DNA of 64,000 nucleotides, taken from Oscillospiraceae bacterium. Lineage in GTDB: Bacteria > Bacillota > Clostridia > Oscillospirales > Acutalibacteraceae. Positions within the stretch are counted from its first letter, which is position 1. Each line of letters opens with the position of its first letter. Below are positions 43,234-51,869 of the stretch, one piece after another. Below the pieces are notes generated by a model. That model did not search any database. It was not told the origin of the DNA and worked only from the letters and a program-made list of their open reading frames with translations. Position numbers and translations under genes: made by a program. Location: positions 1 to 64,000 of the forward strand of contig SVPF01000005.1 of the NCBI GenBank assembly GCA_015066005.1, written 5' to 3'.

Positions 43234-44634
43234 TCAAGCAAAATCCACATAGCTTCTAAGCGCAACCTCAGTCATCATTTTGTTAACTTCACAGTTAGTA
43301 TCCCACATCATTTCACTCATAAGTGCTGCGGGGAACATAATATTTTCTTCAAACATACCGTCTTCAACAAGAGGGGTCATATAAAGGTCGCCGTTTTTGG
43401 CTTCGCACATTGCTTTTGTCATTTCATAAGCCTTATCAGCATAGCTTAGCCAATATGCCTGAATATACTTCCACACCTTGTTTTTTCTGGTTACACGATT
43501 AGCCTTTACCGCCTTTGAACTAACACCGATATTTGCGGGACCGTCCATATATTCAAATGTGCTCCAATCAAGCTTAACAATGCCCTTTGTAACAACACCA
43601 AACTTATCGTTATTACCTCTTAAAACGGCAATTTTCTTAACGTATTCCTTTGTATCTTCAAAGTCTTCAACGTTTTTAGGAATATAAGAAAACGGGAACG
43701 AACCGCAGTTTTCCCAAACAATTCTGATTCGTGGGTCAACATTTTTAATAAATTCAAGTCGGTTTTTAACGCTTGTAGCGTGAAGACCAAATTGAAGCTC
43801 TAAATCAGGGTGCTTTTCATACAGCTTATTAGCTGTTTGATTTACAAAATCGGTAACAGCTTCGGCAATAATTTTACCGCCTATAGTGTCCCTTGAAAGT
43901 TCGGTAACTGACTGAAAGTAAATACCGTCGCCGCCAAGCTTGCTGTATTCCCTTTCATATTTTTCAACAATGCTGTCAATTTGGCTGTATATTTCATCAA
44001 AGGATTCAGTATTGCAGCCATCTGTCCAGCCCCAAGCATAGCCCCAAATAACCTTTATGCCACAGCCGTGTGCATATTCAATTATATCACGGGCATTTAG
44101 CGGCGCATAGTCATTCCAAATAACAATTGTATTAAGCTTCAGCTTCACCATATTGTCCAAAAATGACTTATAGTCGTAAATTACGTGCCCCCAAGTCCAA
44201 ATACCTCTATTCTTCACTGAAGGATAGGATGTATACTCAAAATCCAGAAGCTTGTTTTTAAACGGATCGACCGCAAAGGTAACGGTATCGTGCGGGTATT
44301 CAAGCATAAGGATATATTTGTTATAAAAATCCATACAGCCATAAAGCACACCTGCATCGTCAAAGCCTTCGATGAATACCCTTCCGTTTTTAACCTGAAT
44401 GGAATATTCCTCACTATGTGTAAGATTTACTTTAGAATTTTCCAAAATAACGGGATTGTTTTCCTTTGTGCCGATATATATGCAAATGCGTTCATCACAA
44501 GGAATTTCCTCATCCCACTTAAAGCAGGTTGGATAACAAAATGTATAATCAAGCAAAAGCTCGCTTAAAACTTCAATTGACTTTTTTTGCAACCCGTTTT
44601 CAGCGCTTCCATAGATTATTGAAAACCTTTTCAT
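43234..44634 (-). CDS. Putative glycoside hydrolase with GH20b/GH67N-like N-terminal domain
   Basis: A 466-residue protein without a signal peptide. The first 130 residues form an alpha/beta domain with IYIGTKENN, EEYSIQVKNGRVFIEG and LYGCMDFYNKY, the pattern of the accessory domain in GH20 hexosaminidases and GH67/GH84 enzymes. The rest is a TIM-barrel-like domain with VKNRGIWTWGHVIYD, TIVIWNDYAPLNARD, GGDGIYFQSVTELSRD and RIVWENCGSFPF. Acidic residues near WENCG or QSVTEL may be catalytic. No single CAZy family fits by eye. It may act on uronic-acid or N-acetylhexosamine links, and a new family is possible. Confidence 0.65.
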   Translation of the reverse strand: MKRFSIIYGSAENGLQKKSIEVLSELLLDYTFCYPTCFKWDEEIPCDERICIYIGTKENNPVILENSKVNLTHSEEYSIQVKNGRVFIEGFDDAGVLYGCMDFYNKYILMLEYPHDTVTFAVDPFKNKLLDFEYTSYPSVKNRGIWTWGHVIYDYKSFLDNMVKLKLNTIVIWNDYAPLNARDIIEYAHGCGIKVIWGYAWGWTDGCNTESFDEIYSQIDSIVEKYEREYSKLGGDGIYFQSVTELSRDTIGGKIIAEAVTDFVNQTANKLYEKHPDLELQFGLHATSVKNRLEFIKNVDPRIRIVWENCGSFPFSYIPKNVEDFEDTKEYVKKIAVLRGNNDKFGVVTKGIVKLDWSTFEYMDGPANIGVSSKAVKANRVTRKNKVWKYIQAYWLSYADKAYEMTKAMCEAKNGDLYMTPLVEDGMFEENIMFPAALMSEMMWDTNCEVNKMMTEVALRSYVDFA

Positions 44635-44650
44635 AAAATCATCCCCTAAA

Positions 44651-45436
44651 TTATTTCTTATCGGTCGAATGTTTAGAACGGTATTTGAGAGGTGATATTC
44701 CCACCTTTCCGGTAAACTGGCGTATAAAGTGCGTTGTGTTAGAATAGCCTAAGTTTTCGGCAATTTCATTTATAGGCATTTTTGATTCTATAAGCATCAT
44801 TTTTGCACGTTCAATTCGCAGGTTTATAATATAACTAAGCGGTGACATACCAAAAACGCGTTTGTAAACCGTATGCAAATATGATGGTGAAAAATTTACA
44901 AGCTTTGCCATATCATCAACAGTCCATTTTTTGCTATAATCCATTGACAGTCTTTGGTGCAAAAGATCAAATTTTTCCTTGGTTTTTGGATCAACACTTA
45001 CATCCTGCTTGTGCAAAACTGCCTCACGGGATAAAAATACAAAAAACTCGTTCAAATAGGCTTCGCAAATTTCCTCATAAAACGCATTTTTAGTTACAAG
45101 CTCGGTTTCTAGCTTACGAACAAATTTCGATATAAACTCGTAATTATTTGGGTAATAAACCATATCCGTTTCAAGACTGTATTTTACCAGTAATTCACTA
45201 ATATCCTCCGATATGCGAAACCATTCTAACTCAGCTTCGCAGCCATCGAAGTTTCCAATATTTTTGATGTTACATATTACACAACCGTGTGGCTCTATTC
45301 TAAAAGATTCTCCGTTTAAAGTCAATTCAAACGCAGTACAAAAATGCAAAACTGTATATTCATTTTTACCGCTTGGCCGTTCGGCTTCAAAAGCGAAGAG
45401 CTCTGACTTTAAATGTCCGGCTTTAATAATCCTCAA
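44651..45436 (-). CDS. AraC-family transcriptional regulator
   Basis: A 261-residue regulator: N-terminal cupin-type sensor (about 1-140) and C-terminal two-HTH AraC domain (about 160-258) with YSKKWTVDDMAKLVNFSPSY and INEIAENLGYSNTTHFIRQF, ending KVGISPLKYRSKHS. The start is TTG at 45436, 7 nt after GGAGG. It is encoded in the same direction as the DUF5107 protein upstream and the glycan enzymes downstream, so it probably activates this operon in response to a sugar. The operator is not identified. Confidence 0.92.
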   Translation of the reverse strand: MRIIKAGHLKSELFAFEAERPSGKNEYTVLHFCTAFELTLNGESFRIEPHGCVICNIKNIGNFDGCEAELEWFRISEDISELLVKYSLETDMVYYPNNYEFISKFVRKLETELVTKNAFYEEICEAYLNEFFVFLSREAVLHKQDVSVDPKTKEKFDLLHQRLSMDYSKKWTVDDMAKLVNFSPSYLHTVYKRVFGMSPLSYIINLRIERAKMMLIESKMPINEIAENLGYSNTTHFIRQFTGKVGISPLKYRSKHSTDKK

Positions 45437-45474
45437 AATACTTCCTCCATCATTTATGATGTTAAAATAAAGCT

Positions 45475-48400
45475 TTATTTTATGCTGTCAAATGCAAAAA
45501 TTCTGAAATCGTATGGATTAAGCTTTCTTGCTTCGTCTATAGCCAACTTAGCTTCATCAGCCTTGCCGTAACCAAGTAAAGCAAATGCTTTAAGAATATA
45601 ACCATCTGTAAGATTGTTCTTTTCAATGTCATATTCAAAAGGCATTGGTGAAGGTGAACCAACACCGTAATATGTGCGAAGATCTTTATTTACAATAAAG
45701 TTTTCAGCAACCGAAAGCATTTCATCAAGTACAACCTTTGCTTCGGCTTCATTGCCAAGTTTTTTAAGCGCAAGTGCACGGAAAAGTGAAATTTCAGAAA
45801 CGGCAGCCTTGTAAATTGCAGCTTCTTCAAACGCCTTTTTAGCCTTTTCGGTTTCACCCTGCTTTTCGTAAAGGGAACCTAAGTAATAGAAGATGTGTGC
45901 TTCTTGGTTAAAGAAGGTCTTTGCTTCACCATATGACTTAGGCATATTTACACCATCGAAATAAATCTTTTCAGACTTATCAAATTCGCCGTTTTCCATA
46001 AGTTCTTTACCATAAAGAACATGCATCCAAGCGTGCTGCTTGGTAAGCTTACCTTCGCCACCCTCGTAAATATGGAAGCGTTTTACGCGTGCCATTTCAA
46101 TTGCTTCCTCGAACTTGCCAAGTTGTGAAACAAGTGTAAGCTTGTCAAGATAGCAGTCATCGCGTTCAGCCAAAAGCTCCGGATATTTAGCGTAAACTTC
46201 AAGTCTTTGTTCCGGTGTGTAATTCATATTCTTAAGTAACTGTTCGTATTCAAGAAGAAGTCTTGGGTCGTCCTTATACTTAAGTGCATTTTCAAGACAC
46301 TCTTTAGCCTTTTCGGCATTGTTTGCCTTATCGAAATAATAAAGCGAAAGGTTGCGCCAAATCTTACCGTGGGTATTATCGCGCTTTAAGCCTTCTTCCC
46401 AAACATTTGCAGCTTCTTCATAACGGAAACGGTCATAATAAAGTGAGCCTAAATAATAGCAAGCATTTGCAGCAGTTTCGTCAATTTCAATTGCATATTT
46501 CAAAACGGCAATATCGTCAAGACGTGAGGGGAAGCAATAACCTGTATCCATTGCCTCTGCTACCTTAACAAATGTAACATCGTTCTTGCAAAACGCCTTA
46601 TAATATTCAACAAGGGGATATTCACCCTTGTACATATCAAGTACGTAAATTGCATCCTCTAAAAGACCTGCCTTGATATAATCGCAAGCAACGTCGATGA
46701 TATTTTCAGCCTTTTCAGCAAACTGCTGGATGTCTGCCTTATTATCAGCAAAGTAAGAATATTCAACCATTGCAAACAAGTCAAGTAAGTCGTCCTTAAT
46801 GTTTACTTCGGCCAACTTCTTAGCAGCGTTCATATCAATACGGCGAAGGATAGCGGTCTTAAGATTTTGTGCCTTAGTATGACCAACGTTCAAACCGATA
46901 GATTCGTCAAGCTTTTGTAAAGCGGCAATATAATCACCGTTCTTGCAGTCAAGACAAGCAAGCTCGAACATAGCAGCACTTCTGTGGGTATAGTTCCAAG
47001 CAGCCTTGTAAAGAATATCGTAAGCATCCTTATTTTGACCAAGATATGCAAGAGCCAAGCCCTTAAGATAGAAAGCTTCGGTGTCGGTAGGATGTTCGTT
47101 ACGCATTGTAAGACGCTTAATAGCTACATCACAATATTCTACGCACTTTTCGAATTCACCATTCTTAAGGCAAAGACGAGCCATAGATGTGTTACAACGG
47201 ATATCGCCTGCATCACGCTTAATACCTTCAAGATAATAAGCTTCGGGCTTATAGTTGTGTTGCTTATATTGTTCAAGGTGGTAACCGTTAATGTAAAGCT
47301 CTTCAACTGTTGCAATTTCGCAAGGACGTTTAACGGGCAAACGTGGGTCGATAGGCTTCTTCTGACCTCTTACGTAAGGTGTGTAAGAAACAAGCACCTT
47401 GCCATCTTCACTTGTAAGTGAAACAGTAATATCGTTGAAGTCAACGTCACCCATATCGACAGTCTTCATATAAGAAACGTCAGGTGTCATGTCGCAGGTT
47501 TCGGTAAATAATACCTTATCCTTAGCGGCAACACGAACGTTAGCGTTTTTGAAGGCGCCTGTTACGTTAAAGCCGAAGAAAAGACCGTCTTCGCGATTTT
47601 CCATATTAAGTGCAGCGTCAATTGTTGCATTCTTAACTTCCCCAATATCACGGATAGGATACCAATATTGTTCGAATTCTCTTGATTCGTAGGGAGCAAT
47701 CCAAGTAAAGTCAGGCTGATTATCAGTATAAACGCCTGTCATTAATTCAATGTATGGACCGTTTTCATCGGTAAGGTTGTTACACCACATATCACCGAAA
47801 TCGCCAATACCCCAATGCCACATTTTCTTACCGGGTGAAATGTGGTGATTAGCAACGGTAGCAATACCCTTTTTAATGCCAACGTCATAGCCTGCGATAA
47901 AGTCCATATCAGACTGACCTTGTGAAATAAGGTAGCTTGAAGGAACCTTAACAGCGCTGTAATGTGAAAGGTCGGTGCCTTCGCCAAAGTCGTAAGGACG
48001 TGCGGTTTTATAAACACCCTTTGCAATTGGCCACTCGAGAACAGCTCTTCTATCGTGGTCGTTTACCCATTCGCAGTCAGGTGGGAAAATAGTTCTGTAA
48101 TCATCGTTTACAGGAACAGCAAGGTTAGCCCACCACATAAAAATTTGTGGGAATGCAGTACGGTTGTAAACACGGATTTTTGCCTTGATATAGCTTCTGC
48201 CTTTATCAAGTGTAATACCTGCCATACCCTTCATTCTGTTAAAGGGTTCAACTTCGCCTGTCCAAACGGTTTTGCCGCCGTCTTCGTTTTCTTCAATAAC
48301 AGCTTCCAAAGGCATATATGTAGTAGGTCTGTGGTGTTGAGGCCAGTTAAATTCAATACCGCCAGAAATCCAAGCGCCTGCAAGACCTACAAGTGCGGGT

Positions 48401-48699
48401 TTAATAACCTCGTTGTTATAAATAAAGTCGTGTTCGCCAACCTTATCATAACCATTTAAAATCTTACCGCCGATAGCAGGTAAAACCTGAGTTTTAATAT
48501 ATTCGTTTTCAAGGGTGAATACATCATACTCTACATCCTTTTTCTCGTCGGTAATACCGTCGGAATAAGGAATAGGATAAAGTCTACCCGAAGCGCCCTG
48601 ATATGGCTTGTTTTCGAAAAACATCGGTAAATCGTTAGCTTTTTTAGGTATGTAGGTAGGGATAATTTGCTTATGTTTTTTTGCGCTTACTTCACTCAT
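45475..48699 (-). CDS. DUF5107/tetratricopeptide protein
   Basis: A 1074-residue cytoplasmic protein. The ATG at 48699 follows AGAGGTCTAATT. The N-terminal 450 residues form the DUF5107 domain (galactose-mutarotase-like super-sandwich) with PAIGGKILNGYD, GIEFNWPQHHRPTTY, IFMWWANLAVPV and HHISPGKKMWHWGIGDFG. The remainder (about 480-1074) is a chain of TPR helices with repeats such as AMFELACLDCKNGDYIAAL and ACYYLGSLYYDRFRYEEAA. Homologues recur in glycan loci of gut bacteria. The biochemical role is not settled; an active-site-bearing glycoside-processing domain is plausible. A truncated relative seems to lie at 49918-50175. Confidence 0.85.
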   Translation of the reverse strand: MSEVSAKKHKQIIPTYIPKKANDLPMFFENKPYQGASGRLYPIPYSDGITDEKKDVEYDVFTLENEYIKTQVLPAIGGKILNGYDKVGEHDFIYNNEVIKPALVGLAGAWISGGIEFNWPQHHRPTTYMPLEAVIEENEDGGKTVWTGEVEPFNRMKGMAGITLDKGRSYIKAKIRVYNRTAFPQIFMWWANLAVPVNDDYRTIFPPDCEWVNDHDRRAVLEWPIAKGVYKTARPYDFGEGTDLSHYSAVKVPSSYLISQGQSDMDFIAGYDVGIKKGIATVANHHISPGKKMWHWGIGDFGDMWCNNLTDENGPYIELMTGVYTDNQPDFTWIAPYESREFEQYWYPIRDIGEVKNATIDAALNMENREDGLFFGFNVTGAFKNANVRVAAKDKVLFTETCDMTPDVSYMKTVDMGDVDFNDITVSLTSEDGKVLVSYTPYVRGQKKPIDPRLPVKRPCEIATVEELYINGYHLEQYKQHNYKPEAYYLEGIKRDAGDIRCNTSMARLCLKNGEFEKCVEYCDVAIKRLTMRNEHPTDTEAFYLKGLALAYLGQNKDAYDILYKAAWNYTHRSAAMFELACLDCKNGDYIAALQKLDESIGLNVGHTKAQNLKTAILRRIDMNAAKKLAEVNIKDDLLDLFAMVEYSYFADNKADIQQFAEKAENIIDVACDYIKAGLLEDAIYVLDMYKGEYPLVEYYKAFCKNDVTFVKVAEAMDTGYCFPSRLDDIAVLKYAIEIDETAANACYYLGSLYYDRFRYEEAANVWEEGLKRDNTHGKIWRNLSLYYFDKANNAEKAKECLENALKYKDDPRLLLEYEQLLKNMNYTPEQRLEVYAKYPELLAERDDCYLDKLTLVSQLGKFEEAIEMARVKRFHIYEGGEGKLTKQHAWMHVLYGKELMENGEFDKSEKIYFDGVNMPKSYGEAKTFFNQEAHIFYYLGSLYEKQGETEKAKKAFEEAAIYKAAVSEISLFRALALKKLGNEAEAKVVLDEMLSVAENFIVNKDLRTYYGVGSPSPMPFEYDIEKNNLTDGYILKAFALLGYGKADEAKLAIDEARKLNPYDFRIFAFDSIK

Positions 48700-48799
48700 A
48701 ATTAGACCTCTTAATGCTGTTATTCTACACTTTAATTTTAACATAAAAATCCTTTATATATCAGCCAAAGTTTTATGTGCTAAAAAACACAATTTTTTG

Positions 48800-48829
48800 T
48801 TGAAAATAATAAAACTACTATGTTATAAT
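48800..48829 (+). promoter_or_regulatory. Sigma-A promoter of the sensor-HTH regulator
   Basis: TTGAAA (48800-48805), 18-nt spacer, TATAAT (48824-48829). It lies 31 nt upstream of the ATG at 48860, which follows AAAGGGTGATTG. The gap 48700-48859 is shared with the divergent DUF5107 gene, so regulator binding here could control both. Confidence 0.75.
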
Positions 48830-48859
48830 ATATATAATATAAGGCGAAAGGGTGATTGA

Positions 48860-49921
48860 ATGGTTGCCATACTTACAGAAGCTAACTACATCAGTACCGG
48901 CTGCAAGCTAAGACTTGAAAGCTTGATTAACGCATTAAGAAAAAAGAGAATTCCTTTTTGTGAAATTTTTGATACCTGTCCCCGTGATGTTGATGGGATT
49001 TTTGTTTTGAGCGCAGACGTTGAATGGACCATACATACTATTAAGCAGCTTAACCAAAACGGTTTTACTCCCATTTTGATAAGCGACCAAATTGAAAACC
49101 TACCGGGCTGTATTTATAATGGGGTAAACTCCGACCTGTCGGCTTCTATGAAAAATCTTTTAGAGATGCTGAAATCCCATAACAAGAAATGCCCTGCACT
49201 TTACGCCTTTAATCCAAATTCTATATCAGATAACAGTAAGGAAACCACATTACAAAGCGCAGCCAGTAACCTGTTTGATAAAATTGATGTTTTTGCAAAT
49301 AACGGTAATCTTGAAGAGTGCTATAACAATTTTATTAACAGCGAAAAGTGTTATGATTCGGTAATTTGCGCAAACGATTTTGCGGCAATAACATTGGTTA
49401 AATTTTTAGAGGAACAACACCCGCAAAAGCTTAAAGAGCTAACAATTATAAGCTGTTCGAACTCAGCAATTTCGGAATATTATAAAGATAAAATTTTAGC
49501 CACAAACACTAATCACGAGCAATACGGTAGGGCTGCGGTTTACATATACGAAGCCCTTAAAAAACACGAATATGTATCTTCTATGACTATTCGCATTGTG
49601 TGGGATTTTGAAATAAAAAAGAAGGAAACAACCACAACCAACCAAAAGCTTGATTTTGTGCACAGTGCCGATACTTTTTATGACGATATTGCAGTGCGCG
49701 ACCTGCTTGTTGTAGATAAATTTTTAAATACCTCAGACACAACAGACCGCACGATTATTAAAATGCTTATTAGAAACGAGCCACTTGAAGCCATTGCTTC
49801 GGAATGTTTTTTAAGCATAAACGCCGTTAAATACCGCATTAAGCGACTTATTTCAGCAAGCGGAGCAAGTGATAAAAATCACCTGCTCGAAACAATTACA
49901 AAATATGCTGCTGGTTTTTAA
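48860..49921 (+). CDS. Regulator with LacI-like sensor and C-terminal helix-turn-helix
   Basis: A 353-residue protein with an inverted layout compared with LacI. The body (about 1-260) is a periplasmic-binding-protein-like sensor with VAILTEANYI at the start, GIFVLSADVEWTI, YDSVICANDFAAITLVKFLE and a NTNHEQYGRAAVYIYEAL segment, all typical of LacI-family effector domains. There is no N-terminal DNA-binding domain. A LuxR/FixJ-like helix-turn-helix sits at about 290-350: TDRTIIKMLIRNEPLEAIA then FLSINAVKYRIKRLISAS. It is divergent from the DUF5107 operon, which it probably controls. The domain call is confident; the DNA targets and ligand are not. Confidence 0.8.
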   Translation: MVAILTEANYISTGCKLRLESLINALRKKRIPFCEIFDTCPRDVDGIFVLSADVEWTIHTIKQLNQNGFTPILISDQIENLPGCIYNGVNSDLSASMKNLLEMLKSHNKKCPALYAFNPNSISDNSKETTLQSAASNLFDKIDVFANNGNLEECYNNFINSEKCYDSVICANDFAAITLVKFLEEQHPQKLKELTIISCSNSAISEYYKDKILATNTNHEQYGRAAVYIYEALKKHEYVSSMTIRIVWDFEIKKKETTTTNQKLDFVHSADTFYDDIAVRDLLVVDKFLNTSDTTDRTIIKMLIRNEPLEAIASECFLSINAVKYRIKRLISASGASDKNHLLETITKYAAGF

Positions 49922-50175
49922 ATAAAACGACTCCAGAAAACAGCCAACATATTGTCATTATTAAGCTTTACACTCTCGGCAAGGGTTTCCTTTGCCGAGT
50001 TTTTTTGCATATATGCTTCGCATAAGCCCATAAGATACAAGTATTGCGCCTTGCGAAGCTTTGCAGGATCATCCACAAAAGGAATAAAGAATGGTGTTGT
50101 AGCAAAATAGCCGTTATCCTTTATGTCTATAATCTTTTCCCATTCGCGGTAATACTTTGTAATAATTTGCTGGTC
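49918..50175 (-). pseudogene. 5'-truncated remnant resembling the DUF5107/TPR protein C-terminus
   Basis: Minus-strand open frame of 85 codons ending TAA at 49918-49920, with natural coding composition and no start: it opens after a TAA at 50176-50178. It reads YYREWEKIIDIKDNGYF, PFFIPFVDDPAKLRKAQY and a helical end. The layout aligns by eye with the end of the 45475-48699 protein (YYGVGSPSPMPFEYD..., then a TPR helix pair). It therefore looks like the last 80 residues of a second DUF5107 protein. Its upstream part is missing because the sequence switches at once to an AraC gene on the other strand. It overlaps the end of the plus-strand regulator by 4 nt. Confidence 0.6.
49975..50006 (+). 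terminator. Possible terminator after the sensor-HTH regulator
   Basis: CTCGGCAA (49975-49982), loop GGGTTTCC, TTGCCGAG with the perfect complement ending at 49999, then seven T. It lies 54 nt after the stop at 49921. It also falls inside the minus-strand DUF5107 remnant, where it encodes SAKETLAE, so it may be fortuitous in origin even if it now works. Confidence 0.55.
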
Positions 50176-50897
50176 TTAATACTTCCCCTGAAAGAAAAGT
50201 AACAAAATACGAAATTGAATTTTATCTTGAAAATGCTAAGTCCACCTACTGTGACGGGCGTGAATACATTATAAAACAAGACTTTATTCAAATAGCGAAG
50301 CCCGGTCAAATCCGTTACAGCACACTGCCCTTTAAAACACTTTATATTAAGTTTTCAGCCACAGATGACTTGGCAAAAATACTTGACTGTGCGCCCGAAT
50401 ATTTTCACAGCAGCCACGCTGACAGAATTAAGGAAAAACTTCGTGAAATTATTGCGCTTAATGAAAGTGATGAGAATCAATTGCTGTTATACAGCCGAAT
50501 TTTATCACTCATTAACCTTATTTTAATTGATGCAAGCATACCAAATACCGCTTCGGAAAATTATCCGACAATTGCCAAGGCAAAACGTTTTATTGAAGAA
50601 AATTATGCAAAACCAATACAGTTATTAGATATTGCTTCATTCGTTAATTTAAGTCCAAGCTATTTTCACACAAGCTTTACCGCGGCTGTGGGCATATCAC
50701 CACACGATTATTTAATTCGTTTTAGGCTTGATGCCGCAAAGCGTATGATGTGGGACACCACAATTGGTATGGATATTATTGCAGAAAATTGTGGCTTTAC
50801 AAATCAGCAATATTTCAGTAAAATATTTAAAAAGCAAACCGGCTTAACACCGAGTCAATACCGCAAGGACTTCCAAAAGAATTACACGGAGGAATAA
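50172..50897 (+). pseudogene. AraC-family regulator lacking its start (5'-truncated)
   Basis: The open frame runs from 50166 to TAA at 50895-50897 and reads GLNTSPERKVTKYEIEFYLE, DFIQIAKPGQIRYSTLPFKT, then the sensor and a C-terminal AraC double HTH (FIEENYAKPIQLLDIASF, GMDIIAENCGFTNQQYFSKI, TGLTPSQYRKDF). The N-terminal strand of the cupin sensor begins right at the junction with no start codon or ribosome binding site; an in-frame TAA stands at 50163-50165. A TTG at 50370 would remove the whole sensor and has no Shine-Dalgarno. The gene is therefore probably silent, or expressed only as a shortened DNA-binding piece. It precedes an oxidoreductase by 2 nt. Confidence 0.7.
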
Positions 50898-50899
50898 CT

Positions 50900-51829
50900 A
50901 TGATAAGCTTTGCCGTTGTGGGTGGTGGCTGGCGCAGCGAATTTTATATTCGTGTTGCTAATGCCCTTCCCCACCTTTTCAGTATTACGGGAATATATTT
51001 AAGAAACGAAAAAACCCAAGCTGAATTTAGCAATAAATATAGCATTAAGATTTTCGACAATCTCGAAAAAATGCTTGAAACCAAGCCCGATTTTGTGGTT
51101 TCTTGCGTTAATAAGGGCCATATTTTAAACGAAATTGAGCTGTTATGCCAAAATGGCGTGGCTGTTTTATCCGAAACACCTGCAGGTATAAGTAATCAAC
51201 AAATAAACAAGTTTAAAGAAAATTACAACAAAGAATATAAAGTGCAGGTCGCCGAGCAATTCCACCTTATGCCCACAAATAAGGCGATTAAAGCAGTTAT
51301 AAACAGCGGTGTTTTAGGTGAAGTTAATTATGTTTCACTTTCCTGCTGTCACGATTATCACGCAATAAGCCTTATGCGTTTTTTCCTTGATATAAATGAA
51401 AACGAAATACCCACCGTTCAAGGCTTCACCCTTTCCGACAGCCTTACAAGATATAACGGCAGATATGGTGATATTGAACCCGAAAGAATAAACAGTGAAC
51501 AAAAAATTGCCCTTATAAAATGGGGCAAAAGGGTTGGAATTTATAATTTTAATAAAGAGCAGTACTTTTCACAAATACGGCAAAAAAGCATTACTGTTAG
51601 GGGTACAAACGGTGAAATACAAAACGGTATTTGCACCTACCTTGAAAACGGCAAAATTAAAAGCTTTAAGCTTAAGGCTTTGGAAGGCTTTGAAAACAGC
51701 GGTCTTAACGAGGACGAGCAGGCTATTGCCGAATGTCTTATTAAAATGGATAATTACCTTAAAACAGGTGAAGCTTTTTACCCATTAAGTAAAGCCATTT
51801 CAGACAGCGAAATTTCACTTTTAATATAA
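50900..51829 (+). CDS. Gfo/Idh/MocA-type NAD(P)-dependent oxidoreductase
   Basis: A 309-residue protein. The Rossmann fingerprint is VVGGGWRSEFYIRV near the start, with PDFVVSCVNKGHILNEIELL and VLSETPAGI following; AEQFHLMPTNKAIKAVINSGVLGEV contains the usual mid-protein helix. It starts after CACGGAGGAATAACT, two bases after the AraC remnant stop, so it once formed an operon with it. It probably oxidises or epimerises a sugar or sugar-acid. Some family members carry a conserved Lys-Pro (EKP) motif here replaced by SETPAG, so activity on an unusual substrate, or loss of activity, is possible. Confidence 0.8.
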   Translation: MISFAVVGGGWRSEFYIRVANALPHLFSITGIYLRNEKTQAEFSNKYSIKIFDNLEKMLETKPDFVVSCVNKGHILNEIELLCQNGVAVLSETPAGISNQQINKFKENYNKEYKVQVAEQFHLMPTNKAIKAVINSGVLGEVNYVSLSCCHDYHAISLMRFFLDINENEIPTVQGFTLSDSLTRYNGRYGDIEPERINSEQKIALIKWGKRVGIYNFNKEQYFSQIRQKSITVRGTNGEIQNGICTYLENGKIKSFKLKALEGFENSGLNEDEQAIAECLIKMDNYLKTGEAFYPLSKAISDSEISLLI

Positions 51830-51836
51830 AAACAGA

Positions 51837-51862
51837 AGGCATACTCCAAACGGAGTATGCCT
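51837..51862. terminator. Bidirectional terminator
   Basis: AGGCATACTCC-AAAC-GGAGTATGCCT, a perfect 11-bp stem with T-rich sequence on the right side (ATCTTTTTT) and an A-rich tract on the left. It separates the convergent oxidoreductase (plus) and ribokinase (minus) genes. Confidence 0.92.
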
Positions 51863-51869
51863 ATCTTTT

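Noticed and set aside
46984..47421. 145-residue plus-strand frame
   Set aside because: It lies antisense to the DUF5107/TPR gene and has the codon pattern of a shadow frame.
50370..50897. AraC gene starting at the TTG at 50370
   Set aside because: No Shine-Dalgarno; homologous protein sequence continues upstream to about 50166, so the gene is truncated rather than short.
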